Positions 47,283 to 56,254 of a DNA stretch of 64,000 bases are shown here, piece after piece. The DNA is taken from NCBI GenBank assembly GCA_020060385.1, contig JAGVAH010000044.1, positions 1-64,000 on the forward strand, read 5' to 3'. Numbering within the stretch: position 1 is the first letter of the stretch; every line of letters begins with the position of its first letter. A program made the translations under genes and the position numbers. Below the pieces are notes generated by a model, which made no database searches, was not told where the DNA came from, and worked only from the letters and a program-made list of their open reading frames with translations. Source of the stretch: Syntrophobacterales bacterium (GTDB lineage Bacteria > Desulfobacterota > Desulfobaccia > Desulfobaccales > 0-14-0-80-60-11).

Positions 47283-47723
47283 TAGCAGTATCATTTCCAC
47301 CTCACAAAATACGGGTCCTCAAACTCCCCCTCAATCATTGGGAGGGGGACAAGTTGGCGCGGTCCTTGGCAATTCCATTCCCATTCCAGCCCTCCCACAT
47401 CACGGGGAAGGTAGTAAAAGTTTAAAAATTATATTAGATGATCCTGAGAAGCCACACTTGCCATATTAATTATTGATTTACGCGCTCAATGTTATAATTT
47501 ATCGCCAATGGCCCAAACGGGGGTAATTTCCTATTTCTGATTTAGCCTCTGTATATTATGATTTAACTTAAAATTACTTTTTCCCGAAAATCAATTATGA
47601 AGCAGTAAAAGCTGCCGCATAATTAACGCATTATCCCGGTTGCAGGCAATGGTCACAATTAGGAGAATCCCGGCGAGGTAATGCCGTTTTATCGGCAAGC
47701 CGTAGATTGATCCGGAGGACTTT
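47283..47723. other. Gene-free stretch between etfB and the zinc-ribbon gene
   Basis: About 440 bp with a lower GC content than the surroundings. No frame with a ribosome site was found. A small hairpin (TGCCG/CGGCA) lies just before the next gene and GGAGG precedes that ATG. No recognisable riboswitch or repeat is seen. Confidence 0.5.
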
Positions 47724-48794
47724 ATGCCCCAGTGCCCTATCTGCAAGGCGGCTGTCTGGGTGGGCCAACAATACTGCGCAACCTGCGGAAACCACCTGCC
47801 CCAGAAGGAGGAGGATTATTTTTGCCCCCATTGCCGCACCCCCATGGCCAGCCCCCAGGATAGCTGCGAAAACTGCCAAGAAATACTGCCGGGGATTACC
47901 AGGATTTACCCTCAGGCTCCTGGGTGGACTTGGCTGCGGCCAATTGGGGTACCGGGCCTCTGCCTCGCCGCCGGGTTCCTCGGAGTAGCCATAGTCTTTT
48001 TCTTTTATTTCTATGGAAGTCCAGGACCTACTCAGCCGCTAACGACCCAGCCGTCTCGGGCCGCCTGGGAGCAAACGACAACTACTCCCCCCAGCCCCAC
48101 GCCAGAAAAGACCCCAGCAGCCGCCATGATGGCGGCTGCAGAACAAACTGCGGGCCCCTCAGCCCCAGAAACCCCTGCTCCATTGCCAGTGACGGCAGTA
48201 AAGCCGGCCTCGGGCCGGTATTTTGTGAATACCCACGCACTTTCCCTCCGCAAGGCTCCGGATGCGTCCGCCGCCCTAGTTACCATTCTCCGCTTCAAAG
48301 AGGAGGTGGTACTTATGGGCACCGCCGACGGTTGGGGGAAGGTGCGGCACAAGCAGCGCAATATCGTCGCCTGGGCCAACATGCGCTACTTGCAGCCCTT
48401 AGCGGTTTCCCAACCAACTCCCGCTGCCCCACCTCTGACCGCGTCCCAAACGGCGTCATCGGCCTCCACGGTGACGGCAGCGCAGAAACCCGCGGACCTC
48501 CCAGCCCCGGCAGCCTCTTCTCCCCCGAAGGAGACGGCATCAACTTTATCACTGGGCAGGTATTTTGTGAATACCATTGAACTGTCTGTCCGGAATGGCC
48601 CGGAAATTTCCGCGCCCCGGATCACCACTCTCAACTTCAAAGACGAGGTGGAATTGCTGGAAACCTCCGGAGGCTGGGGGAAGGTACTGGACCCGCGGCG
48701 GGATATCGTCGGCTGGTCCTCCCTGCGCTACTTGCAGCCAGTGACAGGTGATGGTCCCCGGGAGGTCTCCCAGCATAAACCTGCAGAGCCGTAA
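47724..48794 (+). CDS. Zinc-ribbon, membrane helix and two SH3 domains
   Basis: A 356-residue modular protein. N-terminal double zinc ribbon (CPICKAAVWVGQQYCATCG; then CPHCRTPMASPQDSCENC), one membrane helix (GLCLAAGFLGVAIVFFFYFY, about 78-97), a Pro/Thr-rich linker, then two bacterial SH3 domains, each starting GRYFVNT (VNTHALSLRKAPD and VNTIELSVRNGPE) and ending near GWGKV...RYLQP. Zinc ribbons should face the cytoplasm and SH3 domains the periplasm, where they could bind peptidoglycan. The function is unknown. It sits between etfB and etfA. Start supported by GGAGG. Confidence 0.85.
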   Translation: MPQCPICKAAVWVGQQYCATCGNHLPQKEEDYFCPHCRTPMASPQDSCENCQEILPGITRIYPQAPGWTWLRPIGVPGLCLAAGFLGVAIVFFFYFYGSPGPTQPLTTQPSRAAWEQTTTTPPSPTPEKTPAAAMMAAAEQTAGPSAPETPAPLPVTAVKPASGRYFVNTHALSLRKAPDASAALVTILRFKEEVVLMGTADGWGKVRHKQRNIVAWANMRYLQPLAVSQPTPAAPPLTASQTASSASTVTAAQKPADLPAPAASSPPKETASTLSLGRYFVNTIELSVRNGPEISAPRITTLNFKDEVELLETSGGWGKVLDPRRDIVGWSSLRYLQPVTGDGPREVSQHKPAEP

Positions 48795-48903
48795 GAGCCA
48801 GAGCCCGTTATTGCCAAAGCTCTCCAGGACAGGTGGAAGCGGCTGGTAAAGGCAATGGCATTTCCCCTTGTTCCTGGAAATATATCCTCTAGGGAATCCT
48901 GAC

Positions 48904-49908
48904 ATGGAAAAACCGCAGATTTGGGTCTTTATGGAGCAGCGGGGCGGGGTGCTCCACGACGTGGGTTTGGAACTCCTGGGCAAGGCCCGGGAGCTGGCCG
49001 GGTCCCAAGACGCCACCGTTGCCGCCTTGCTGTTGGGCGAAAAGGTGGCCCCTTTGGCGGACCGGCTCATTGCCCACGGGGCCGATCTGGTCCTGGTGGC
49101 GGCAGACCCGGCCCTGGAACCCTACCGCTTGCTGCCATACACCCAGGTCTTGGCCCGGGCCTGCCGGGAGTACGAGCCCGCCATCCTGCTCTTCGGGGCC
49201 ACGGCCCTGGGCATGGAACTGGCGCCCCGGTTGGCGGCGCGCCTGGAAACAGGCCTCTCCGCCCATTGTATTGATCTTAAGTTGGATGCCGACGGCCTGC
49301 TGCTGCAGATGGTCCCCGGCTGGGGCGGCGGCGTGGTGGCCACCATTAAGTGCCCGGTGCATCGTCCCCAGATGGCCACGGTGATGCCCGGGGTGATGCA
49401 AAAGTCTGGGCCGGAAGCGAGGTCCGGCCGGGTGGTCCATTTGGCCGTGGGCCCGGACCTGGAGGTCTCCGGCCCCCGGGTCCTGGAAGTCCACCGGGAA
49501 GAACCCCAGACCCTGCCCCTGGAACAGGCTGAGGTGGTGGTGGCCGGCGGCTTCGGCATCGGCGGCCGGGAGGGCTGGCAGCTCTTGGAAGACCTGGCGG
49601 GCCTCCTGGGGGGCGCAGTGGGGGCCACCCGGCCGCCGGTGGATGAAGGCTGGGCCGCAGAGGGGCAGATGATCGGCCAGAGCGGAAAAACCGTCAGGCC
49701 CCGCCTGTATATCGGCGTGGGCATCTCCGGGATGTCCCACCACGTAGTGGGCATGGAGGCCGCGGAAACGGTGGTGGCCATCAATACCGACCCCCAGGCT
49801 CCCCTCCTGGCCCTGGCGGATATCGCGGTGGTGGGGGATTACCGGGAAATTATCCCGCCGTTAGTAGCGGAGCTCCGCCAGAGACGCAAGGGCAGCGCCG
49901 CCACCTGA
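48904..49908 (+). CDS. etfA: Electron transfer flavoprotein, alpha subunit
   Basis: A 334-residue EtfA with an N-terminal alpha/beta domain (MEKPQIWVFMEQRGGVLHDV; LLFGATALGMELAPRLAARL) and the C-terminal FAD-binding signature GQSGKTVRPRLYIGVGISG, followed by VVAINTDPQAPLLALADIAV and GDYREIIP. No ferredoxin domain precedes it, unlike some clostridial EtfA proteins. Works with EtfB and the nearby acyl-CoA dehydrogenase. ATG 48904 is taken as start. Confidence 0.95.
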   Translation: MEKPQIWVFMEQRGGVLHDVGLELLGKARELAGSQDATVAALLLGEKVAPLADRLIAHGADLVLVAADPALEPYRLLPYTQVLARACREYEPAILLFGATALGMELAPRLAARLETGLSAHCIDLKLDADGLLLQMVPGWGGGVVATIKCPVHRPQMATVMPGVMQKSGPEARSGRVVHLAVGPDLEVSGPRVLEVHREEPQTLPLEQAEVVVAGGFGIGGREGWQLLEDLAGLLGGAVGATRPPVDEGWAAEGQMIGQSGKTVRPRLYIGVGISGMSHHVVGMEAAETVVAINTDPQAPLLALADIAVVGDYREIIPPLVAELRQRRKGSAAT

Positions 49909-49969
49909 TTCCTGGCCGTCACCTCCAGACGCCAACAGGAGAGAGCGCCACACTGCCGGGAATGGCTCC

Positions 49970-50206
49970 TACCCCCGTTTTAGCCGCAGAAGCATTAGAC
50001 CCTTGGCGTCCCCAACGATGACCTGACTACGGACTGGCCCGGTCCCCAAGGACCCCCGTCTGCCGGTGCAAATCAAAGTTGATTTGGGCAATTTGCCGGG
50101 CCAGTTCCGGGGTGAGCAAATCCAGGGGGACGCTTTGCGGCGGTAGAGCCGCGCCAACTGCCGGTACTGCTTGGGCTTTAAGCCAGTGAGATTACCCAGG
50201 GGACCG
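49970..50206 (-). pseudogene. Partial duplicated hflX 5' end
   Basis: Nucleotides on the minus strand repeat the start of hflX (40254-40500): GPLGNLTGLKPKQYRQLARL is readable, then a frameshift in the C-run, then SQVIVGDAKGL back in register with the hflX protein. The rest of hflX is missing. The duplicate also spans the conserved codons upstream of the first usual start in hflX. Confidence 0.85.
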
Positions 50207-50251
50207 GGGATTAAACTGAAAAATCTTGGGACAAACGCCGTTAGCCGCGCC

Positions 50252-51400
50252 TTAGTTTTTTTGCCTCATGACTGATACCCTAATCTGCTGCACCGCAATC
50301 AATGAGACCAAGCTCATCGCCGCCCCGGCAACGAAGGGAATGCGGTAGTCCACCATCCACAGGAACCCGCCGATAGCTGGGAGAAATACCGCGGCAATGT
50401 GGTTGATGGTGAAGCCCATGGCCATACTGGGAGCAATGTCCCGGGGGTCCGCCACCTTCTGGAAGAAGGTCTGAATGGCAATGGCAAAATTGAAGAATAC
50501 ATGATCCAAGATGAACAGAATGGAGAGGACAAGTTTTGATTGGACCAGGGCATAGGCCAAGAAGATAAAAAATAGGCTGATGTATTCCAATGACAGCACT
50601 TTTCTTTCCCCAAAGCGGAGGATGCTTTTACCGATTGTCGGGCTCAGGAAATAATTGATCAGGTCATTAACCACAAAGAGTATGGTTATCTCTTGGAGGC
50701 TAAAATGGCACCTCTTGACCAGCAGGAAGACGGCAAAGGCCATAAAAATCTGACGGCGAGCCCCGCCCATAAAAGTAAGAAAATAGAAAAGCCAATATTT
50801 CTTGCGGAAAATCATCTTCTTGTGCTGGGGGATAATATCCTCATGGGTTGGATCGTGCAGCAACCCCCAGATGCTGGCAGCGACGATGGCGCCGCCGATA
50901 ATCAAGTAGATCTGTCTGTAATTCAAAAAAGCCGCCAGGCAGTAAATCAAAATCCCAATAACCACGCTGGAACCGGAGGCCAAACTGCGCATTTTTCCGA
51001 AAATCCCTGCTGATTTGGTGGCGTCAAAATATTGCAGGGTCAACGACTGATTCGTGGTCTCGTAATAGTGGAAGCCAAAACTCATGAGAAGCGTGGTGAG
51101 ACTGAGTCCCAGGAAGGAAGGAAACCATCCGGTCATCACCAGTCCCAGCCCCAGGCAGAGAATCGACAGAGCGGATAGCCGATGTTCCTTGATCACCAGC
51201 ATAATAAAGACGGCCAGCAGGGCCAGGAAGCCGGGAATTTCACGAATGGATTGGATCATACCGATCTGGCTGCCATCCAAATGCACTACTTCCACGGCAA
51301 AGTTATTGAAAAGGGTGAGCCAGGCTTTGAGGCCAATTGTCGAACTGATGGTCAGCACCATCAAGAAACGAAACATGGCATTTTGGTTATTTCTCAGCAC
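50252..51400 (-). CDS. MFS transporter
   Basis: A 382-residue membrane protein with about eleven to twelve hydrophobic segments and the usual major-facilitator layout: LDGSQIGMIQSIREIPGFLA in the first half, a central cytoplasmic loop (HDPTHEDIIPQHKKMIFRKK) and GFTINHIAAVFLPAIGGFLW in the second. Codon use is less GC-rich than in neighbouring genes. Substrate unknown. It ends about 45 bp from the hflX duplicate. Confidence 0.82.
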   Translation of the reverse strand: MLRNNQNAMFRFLMVLTISSTIGLKAWLTLFNNFAVEVVHLDGSQIGMIQSIREIPGFLALLAVFIMLVIKEHRLSALSILCLGLGLVMTGWFPSFLGLSLTTLLMSFGFHYYETTNQSLTLQYFDATKSAGIFGKMRSLASGSSVVIGILIYCLAAFLNYRQIYLIIGGAIVAASIWGLLHDPTHEDIIPQHKKMIFRKKYWLFYFLTFMGGARRQIFMAFAVFLLVKRCHFSLQEITILFVVNDLINYFLSPTIGKSILRFGERKVLSLEYISLFFIFLAYALVQSKLVLSILFILDHVFFNFAIAIQTFFQKVADPRDIAPSMAMGFTINHIAAVFLPAIGGFLWMVDYRIPFVAGAAMSLVSLIAVQQIRVSVMRQKN

Positions 51401-51639
51401 GAGGATTATTCCGAAATTATGCGGCCGCCTGACCTGCCCACTGGTTATGCCAGGTTTTAAGTTAGGATGCGGTTCAAGTCAAGCCATGGATCCTGTTGGG
51501 GGCTTTGTGGGGATGACGCTAGCCAAAGTATTAATGGCCGATTTCTTGCCAGACGTAAAACCTGGCATCTAATGTGAAAAATTTTTAGAGATGAACCCAC
51601 GATCTTCCCCGTAAATCGAGAAAAATCAAGGCATTCAAA

Positions 51640-51670
51640 TTCTAAACCCTAAATCTTGAACTTTAAACTA
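51640..51670. repeat. 7-bp-period array, CTTGAAC-type unit
   Basis: Heptamers TCTAAAC, CCTAAAT, CTTGAAC, TTTAAAC lie just after the stop of the gene at 51683. Confidence 0.55.
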
Positions 51671-51682
51671 GCCAGCGGCGAT

Positions 51683-52228
51683 CTATTTTTTCCCTTTCAA
51701 TTTGATGGTGCAAAAGGAGTCCAGGGCGAGGGGCCGATATTTTTCCAAACCCGCCGGATTTGCGGCCGCGTAGCCGAAACTGACGTTGAGCCCCTTCTCC
51801 ACCAGGAGGTAGTTTTCCTGAATCAGCTGGCCGGGAATTTCCACCTCAAATTTGACGCATTTAAACTGGCAGATGGTGGACTCGGCCAGACGATATTTGG
51901 CCTCGGGTTTTTCCCGTTGCAACTTCCCCATGATTAGCCGCTTGGCCGCCAGTAATTTTTCAAAGGTCCCTTCCTGGGGGGACGCGGGCATGACGATAAT
52001 ACTGAGAGTGGCCTGGCGGTCCGGAGAAGTAAAGCGCACGCGCCCCACTTTGGCGTCGGGATAATCCTTTTCCACCCAACCCGGGGGTGGAGTGAAGGAA
52101 AAATATCCATGGAGGTCGCTGTAGGTTTTGGGGTTAGCGGCGGCCTGGGCCCCACCCGGAGCGTACCCCCAACACAGGCAGAGGATGGACAGAAGCCACC
52201 ACGATTGTTTCCAAAGTCGGGCATTCAT
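51683..52228 (-). CDS. Exported PsbP-like/DUF1795-type protein
   Basis: A 181-residue exported protein: signal WWLLSILCLCWGYAPGGAQA, then SDLHGYFSFTPPPGWVEKDY and FTSPDRQATLSIIVMPASP, the pattern of the PsbP/DUF1795 fold. A later segment has ICQFKCVKFEVEIPGQL with a possible disulphide and a conserved ENYLLVEKGLNVSFGYA. Its role is unknown; homologues are often secreted lipid- or stress-related proteins. Single gene. Confidence 0.65.
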   Translation of the reverse strand: MNARLWKQSWWLLSILCLCWGYAPGGAQAAANPKTYSDLHGYFSFTPPPGWVEKDYPDAKVGRVRFTSPDRQATLSIIVMPASPQEGTFEKLLAAKRLIMGKLQREKPEAKYRLAESTICQFKCVKFEVEIPGQLIQENYLLVEKGLNVSFGYAAANPAGLEKYRPLALDSFCTIKLKGKK

Positions 52229-52441
52229 GATATGCGCCTTTCTGAAAGATAATTTAGGTTATCTTACACCTTTTCCGCCTTAAAAATTAAATTAATTCCT
52301 GGCCTTCCCGGGGTAAAGCCCATACCCCCCTTCTTGCCTCTCCCCGGGGAAATGTCTATAATTAACAAAAAGGGCGGGCCGGCCAGATTTGGCCTTTACA
52401 AAACCTTTGTTTGCAGGGGCATATCAGGTGTACGCCCCAAG

Positions 52442-52471
52442 AGGCGGACACTCGGGTCCGCTCCTACAATT
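52442..52471. repeat. Palindromic repeat (GGCGGACACTCGGGTCCGC type)
   Basis: GGCGGAC and GTCCGCTCCTACA form a short hairpin of a dispersed intergenic repeat type. It lies about 60 bp upstream of the ClpX-like gene. The rest of the 300-bp gap 52229-52532 shows no gene. Confidence 0.5.
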
Positions 52472-52532
52472 CCCCTGGTTTCCCAGGGAAGATGGCATTA
52501 ATGTTTATTGCCGCCAATATCTCTAAAGAATT

Positions 52533-54299
52533 ATGGAAAAGATACCTGATCAAAAAGAGCTGGAAAAAGAACTGAGCGACTACCTCTCCAATAAATATGG
52601 CAGCCGCATCCGGGTGCTCTCCCAGCAACTGGCGGTGGAGCCGGAGCTTGAGGGGGAAGGCCGGGGCAAGGCCGGCAAATCCAGCCGTATCCGTTTTGAC
52701 CTCAAGCCCGAGGAGCTGGAAGCCTACCTGAACGAGTACGTCATCAAGCAGGAGATCGCCAAGAGCATTCTGGCCACCAAGGTCTGCACCCATTTCAACC
52801 GCATCCGCTATTTCCTGGAGCAGGGCCGGGAACCCGAACCCGGGGTGGGGGCCATCAAGAATAACATCATCCTCATCGGCCCCACGGGGGTGGGAAAAAC
52901 CTACCTGGTAAAACTCATCGCCAAAAAGATCGGCGTCCCCTTCGTCAAGGGAGATGCCACCAAGTTCAGCGAAACCGGCTACGTGGGCGGGGACGTGGAA
53001 GACCTGGTCCGGGATCTGGTCTATGCCGCGGGGGACGATCTGGAGCTAGCCCAATACGGCATCATCTACCTGGACGAAGTGGACAAGATCGCGTCCAGCA
53101 ACACCTTCTGGGGGGGGCCGGATGTCTCCCGCACCGGGGTGCAGCGGGCCTTGCTTAAACCCATGGAAGAAACGGAAGTGGACCTGAAGGTGGCCCACGA
53201 CCCGGTCTCCCAGATCCAGGCCATTGAGCAGTACCGCCGCACCGGCAAAAAGGAGAAGAAGACCCTGAACACCCGCCACATTCTCTTCATCGTCAGCGGC
53301 GCGTTCAACGGCCTGGAGAAGGTGGTGAAAGAGCGTCTGAGCAAGCAGGGCATGGGGTTTCAGGCCGCCATGAACACCCGGGAGCAGGAACGGGATTTCC
53401 TGAAGCAGGTGACGGCCGAGGACCTGATCAAATACGGTTTTGAATCGGAATTCGTGGGCCGCCTGCCGGTCATCGCGGTGCTGGATGAGCTCACTGCCGA
53501 CGATCTCTATGAAATCCTGAGGAATCCCAACAATCCCATCATTACCAGCAAAAAGCGGGACTTCCTGGCCTACGGCATTGACATCAAGTTTGAGGACAAA
53601 GCCCTGAATCTCCTGGCGGAGCGGGCCGCCCTGGAAAAAACCGGGGCCCGGGGGCTGGTGAGCGTCATCGAACGCATCCTCATCCAGTTTGAGAAACGTC
53701 TGCCCTCCACGGCCATCAAGGAATTGGTGGTCACCCCGGAACTGGTGGCCCGGCCGGAGGAGGAACTGGAGGCAATGTTGGCCCAGCCGGACGCGCCGAT
53801 CAGGCGGGAGCGCTTTCAAAAGGCCAGCCAGCAGGAGCAGGTGATCTTGAAGGAATCCATCTGGCGCCGGGAAGGGGAGCTGCGGCGGCGCTATCATCTA
53901 CCCCTGACCGCGGCCCGGGTGGATTTGATCGCCGCCCAATATCTGCGCTGTGACTGCGATCTGAAGACCGCGTTTGAGGAAGTGGGGCGCTGCCACGAGC
54001 AGGTGCTGGCCTTTGGGGACCGCTTTTTTTCCGAACACCAGATCCACCTGGAGTTTGACCCCGAGGCCATGGACGAGATCCTGCGCCGGGCCTTGGAGCC
54101 AGGCTCCTCGGTGACCCAGATCTGCCAGGAAATGTCCCAGGACCTGGAATACGCCCTGAAACTGGTGCGGGACCGCACCTCCCAGGATCACTTCCTCCTC
54201 ACCCGGGAGGCCATCAGCGACCTGGAAAGCTATCTGAACCGGGTCATCCGGGACTACTACCAGAAAACCCTGTTCCGGGAGGGTGAAACCGCCCGATGA
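52533..54299 (+). CDS. ClpX-like AAA+ ATPase without zinc finger
   Basis: A 588-residue ATPase of the ClpX group. Walker A is IGPTGVGKTYLVKLI, Walker B IIYLDEVDKIA, pore loop GYVGGDVED, and sensor 2 GARGLVSVIERIL. A MGF tripeptide in KQGMGFQAAM corresponds to the IGF loop by which ClpX docks ClpP, so protease docking is plausible. The N-terminal Cys4 zinc finger of ClpX is absent, and about 150 extra helical residues follow the AAA module (QYLRCDCDLKTAFEEVGRCH). It overlaps ahbC by 4 bp, so the two are translationally coupled. Confidence 0.88.
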   Translation: MEKIPDQKELEKELSDYLSNKYGSRIRVLSQQLAVEPELEGEGRGKAGKSSRIRFDLKPEELEAYLNEYVIKQEIAKSILATKVCTHFNRIRYFLEQGREPEPGVGAIKNNIILIGPTGVGKTYLVKLIAKKIGVPFVKGDATKFSETGYVGGDVEDLVRDLVYAAGDDLELAQYGIIYLDEVDKIASSNTFWGGPDVSRTGVQRALLKPMEETEVDLKVAHDPVSQIQAIEQYRRTGKKEKKTLNTRHILFIVSGAFNGLEKVVKERLSKQGMGFQAAMNTREQERDFLKQVTAEDLIKYGFESEFVGRLPVIAVLDELTADDLYEILRNPNNPIITSKKRDFLAYGIDIKFEDKALNLLAERAALEKTGARGLVSVIERILIQFEKRLPSTAIKELVVTPELVARPEEELEAMLAQPDAPIRRERFQKASQQEQVILKESIWRREGELRRRYHLPLTAARVDLIAAQYLRCDCDLKTAFEEVGRCHEQVLAFGDRFFSEHQIHLEFDPEAMDEILRRALEPGSSVTQICQEMSQDLEYALKLVRDRTSQDHFLLTREAISDLESYLNRVIRDYYQKTLFREGETAR

Positions 54300-55492
54300 T
54301 TGGGGTCTCCAAGCTTTACTGCGGCGCGGTGGAGCCGGGGGACGTGCTGCGTTACCGGGGCCGCGGCGCCAAGGACCTGCCGTCCCACCTGCTGCAATTC
54401 TCCGCAGACAAAAAGCCGGTGGTGGTCTGGAACCTCACCAAGCGCTGCAACCTCAAGTGCCTCCATTGCTACGCCCAGGCCACGGCCACCGCCGCGCCCG
54501 ATGAACTGAGCCAGGAGGAAGGCCTGGACCTGCTCCGGGACCTCCGGGACTTCGGGGTGCCGGTGGTCCTCTTTTCCGGGGGCGAACCCCTGATGCGCCC
54601 CGATCTTTACGACCTGGTGGCCAAGACCGTGGCCTGGGGGATGCGAGCGGTGATCTCCACCAACGGCACCTTGATCGACCGGGACACGGCCTGGCGCCTC
54701 AAAGACCTGGGCCTCTCCTACGTGGGCATCAGCCTGGACGGCACCCAGGAGATCCACGATAGATTCCGGGGGCAACCGGGTTCTTTTGCCGCGGCCATGA
54801 AAGGGGTGACCCACTGCCAGGAGAGGGGCCTCAAGGTGGGATTGCGCTTTACGGTCAGCCGCCTCAACTATCTGGAAGTGCCGGCCATCTTCGATCTGGT
54901 GGAGGCATATGACATCCCCCGTATCTGTTTCTACCACCTGGTCTATGCCGGCCGGGGGAGCAAGCTGGTGGAGGAGGCCCTGAGCCACGGCCAGACCCGG
55001 GAACTGGTGGACCTGATCTTAACCCGCACCCGGCGTCTCTTCGATGGCGGCCGGACGGTGGAAGTCCTGACGGTGGACAACCACGCGGACGGCCCCTATA
55101 TCTACCAGAGACTGCTCCAGGAAGACCCCCGGCGGGCCGCAAAGGTGTTGGAACTGCTGCAGATGAACGAAGGGAACCAGTCCGGCCGGGGCATCGGCTG
55201 CGTCAGCTGGGATGGGGAGGTGCATCCGGACCAGTTCTGGCGCCACTATACCTTGGGCAACGTCAGGCAGCGCCCCTTCAGCGAGATCTGGACCGACCTC
55301 TCCAACCCCCTCATGGCCCAACTCAAGGACAAAAAACGCCACGTCGCCGGCCGCTGCGCCCCATGCCGCTGGCTGGATATTTGCGGCGGCAACTTCCGGG
55401 TGCGGGCCGAGGCCCTCACCGGCGACCTCTGGGCCCCGGACCCCGCCTGTTATCTCACCGATGCGGAGATTGGCTTGAGTAAAGATGGTTGA
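54296..55492 (+). CDS. ahbC: 12,18-didecarboxysiroheme deacetylase (radical SAM, AhbC)
   Basis: A 398-residue radical SAM/SPASM enzyme. MIGVSKLYCGAVEPGDVLRY and PSHLLQFSADKKPVVVWNLT, followed by KRCNLKCLHCYAQAT (CxxxCxxC for the 4Fe-4S cluster), are the start typical of AhbC/NirJ. The SPASM part has CVSWDGEVHPDQFW and the Cys cluster CAPCRWLDICGG. AhbC removes acetate groups of 12,18-didecarboxysiroheme in the siroheme-dependent haem pathway of sulfate reducers and archaea. NirJ (haem d1) is the main alternative but no other nir genes are near. Its start overlaps the ClpX-like gene. Confidence 0.85.
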   Translation: MIGVSKLYCGAVEPGDVLRYRGRGAKDLPSHLLQFSADKKPVVVWNLTKRCNLKCLHCYAQATATAAPDELSQEEGLDLLRDLRDFGVPVVLFSGGEPLMRPDLYDLVAKTVAWGMRAVISTNGTLIDRDTAWRLKDLGLSYVGISLDGTQEIHDRFRGQPGSFAAAMKGVTHCQERGLKVGLRFTVSRLNYLEVPAIFDLVEAYDIPRICFYHLVYAGRGSKLVEEALSHGQTRELVDLILTRTRRLFDGGRTVEVLTVDNHADGPYIYQRLLQEDPRRAAKVLELLQMNEGNQSGRGIGCVSWDGEVHPDQFWRHYTLGNVRQRPFSEIWTDLSNPLMAQLKDKKRHVAGRCAPCRWLDICGGNFRVRAEALTGDLWAPDPACYLTDAEIGLSKDG

Positions 55493-55569
55493 GGAACAGG
55501 AACGGCAAGAGTCTGAAAAGCCTGGGGGCAGGACCCTGACCCTGCCACCAAATCCCTTGTAAATAATAA

Positions 55570-55612
55570 AGGCGGACCACCCTTGGGCAATACCTGGGTG
55601 ATACCGCCGTTA
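55570..55612 (+). terminator. Possible terminator or hairpin after ahbC
   Basis: GGCGGACCACCC pairs with GGGTGATACCGCC around a loop. The U-run is short, so this could also be a stabilising 3' hairpin. Located between ahbC and the convergent cold-shock gene. Confidence 0.4.
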
Positions 55613-55694
55613 CTGCGGTCAGGGACGGACAGGGCAGGGCCGGATGGGTTTCCGGAAACTGCCTTCTTGGCTTGCCAGCGACTAAATTACAGCC

Positions 55695-55901
55695 TCAGAT
55701 CTTGCTGACCTTTACCGCCTGTAGACCTTTGGGGCCTTCGTTCACCTCGAATTCCACCTTGTCATCTTCCTTCAAAGTGCGAAAGCCGGTGCCCACGATG
55801 TTGGTATAATGTACGAACAGGTCGGGGCCGTCATCCCGCTTGATGAAGCCATAGCCCTTGGCTTCATTGAACCACTTGACGCTGCCGGTATAGCGTTCCA
55901 T
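55695..55901 (-). CDS. Cold-shock domain protein
   Basis: A 68-residue CSD protein with both RNA-binding motifs: [13 protein letters not shown] (RNP1) and DLFVHYTNI (RNP2), ending [10 protein letters not shown]. It binds single-stranded RNA/DNA as an RNA chaperone. The ATG 55901 has GGAGGAG five bases upstream; longer frames upstream are not needed. The gene is preceded by about 350 bp without a gene that could include a long 5' leader, as in cspA. Confidence 0.95.
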   Translation of the reverse strand: MERYTGSVKWFNEAKGYGFIKRDDGPDLFVHYTNIVGTGFRTLKEDDKVEFEVNEGPKGLQAVKVSKI

Positions 55902-56254
55902 AACTCCTCCCGCTCCCTTGACCTCTATTCCTTTGTCGGCTTCCAGTTGCGGGGGTCGCAGGCCAAAAAAAAAACGGCCGGCTCCCGCCATACCGTCATC
56001 ATTATTAATGCCTTGCTTGATCGCCCCGATACACTGCATTTACGCCTGACTAAAGGATAAACTGCCCAATAGCACAGTTCGCCAGGATTTGTCAAGAAAT
56101 TTTCTTAATTATGCTTGGGGCTTGCCTAAATAACAAAGTAATCACTAAAGAACTTTTTACTCTCCCTTAAATGAGGAATAGTTCGCCACGAAACTTTACT
56201 TTTAACTCTGCACGTGGAACTTTATCGGGTAGAGACAAAACCTTGCCGTTACCT
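55902..56254. other. Gene-free stretch upstream of the cold-shock gene
   Basis: About 350 bp, AT-rich toward 56100-56220, probably holding the promoter and leader of the cold-shock gene. No gene and no clear repeat is visible. A run of nine A (nine T on the coding strand) is at about 55967. Confidence 0.5.
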
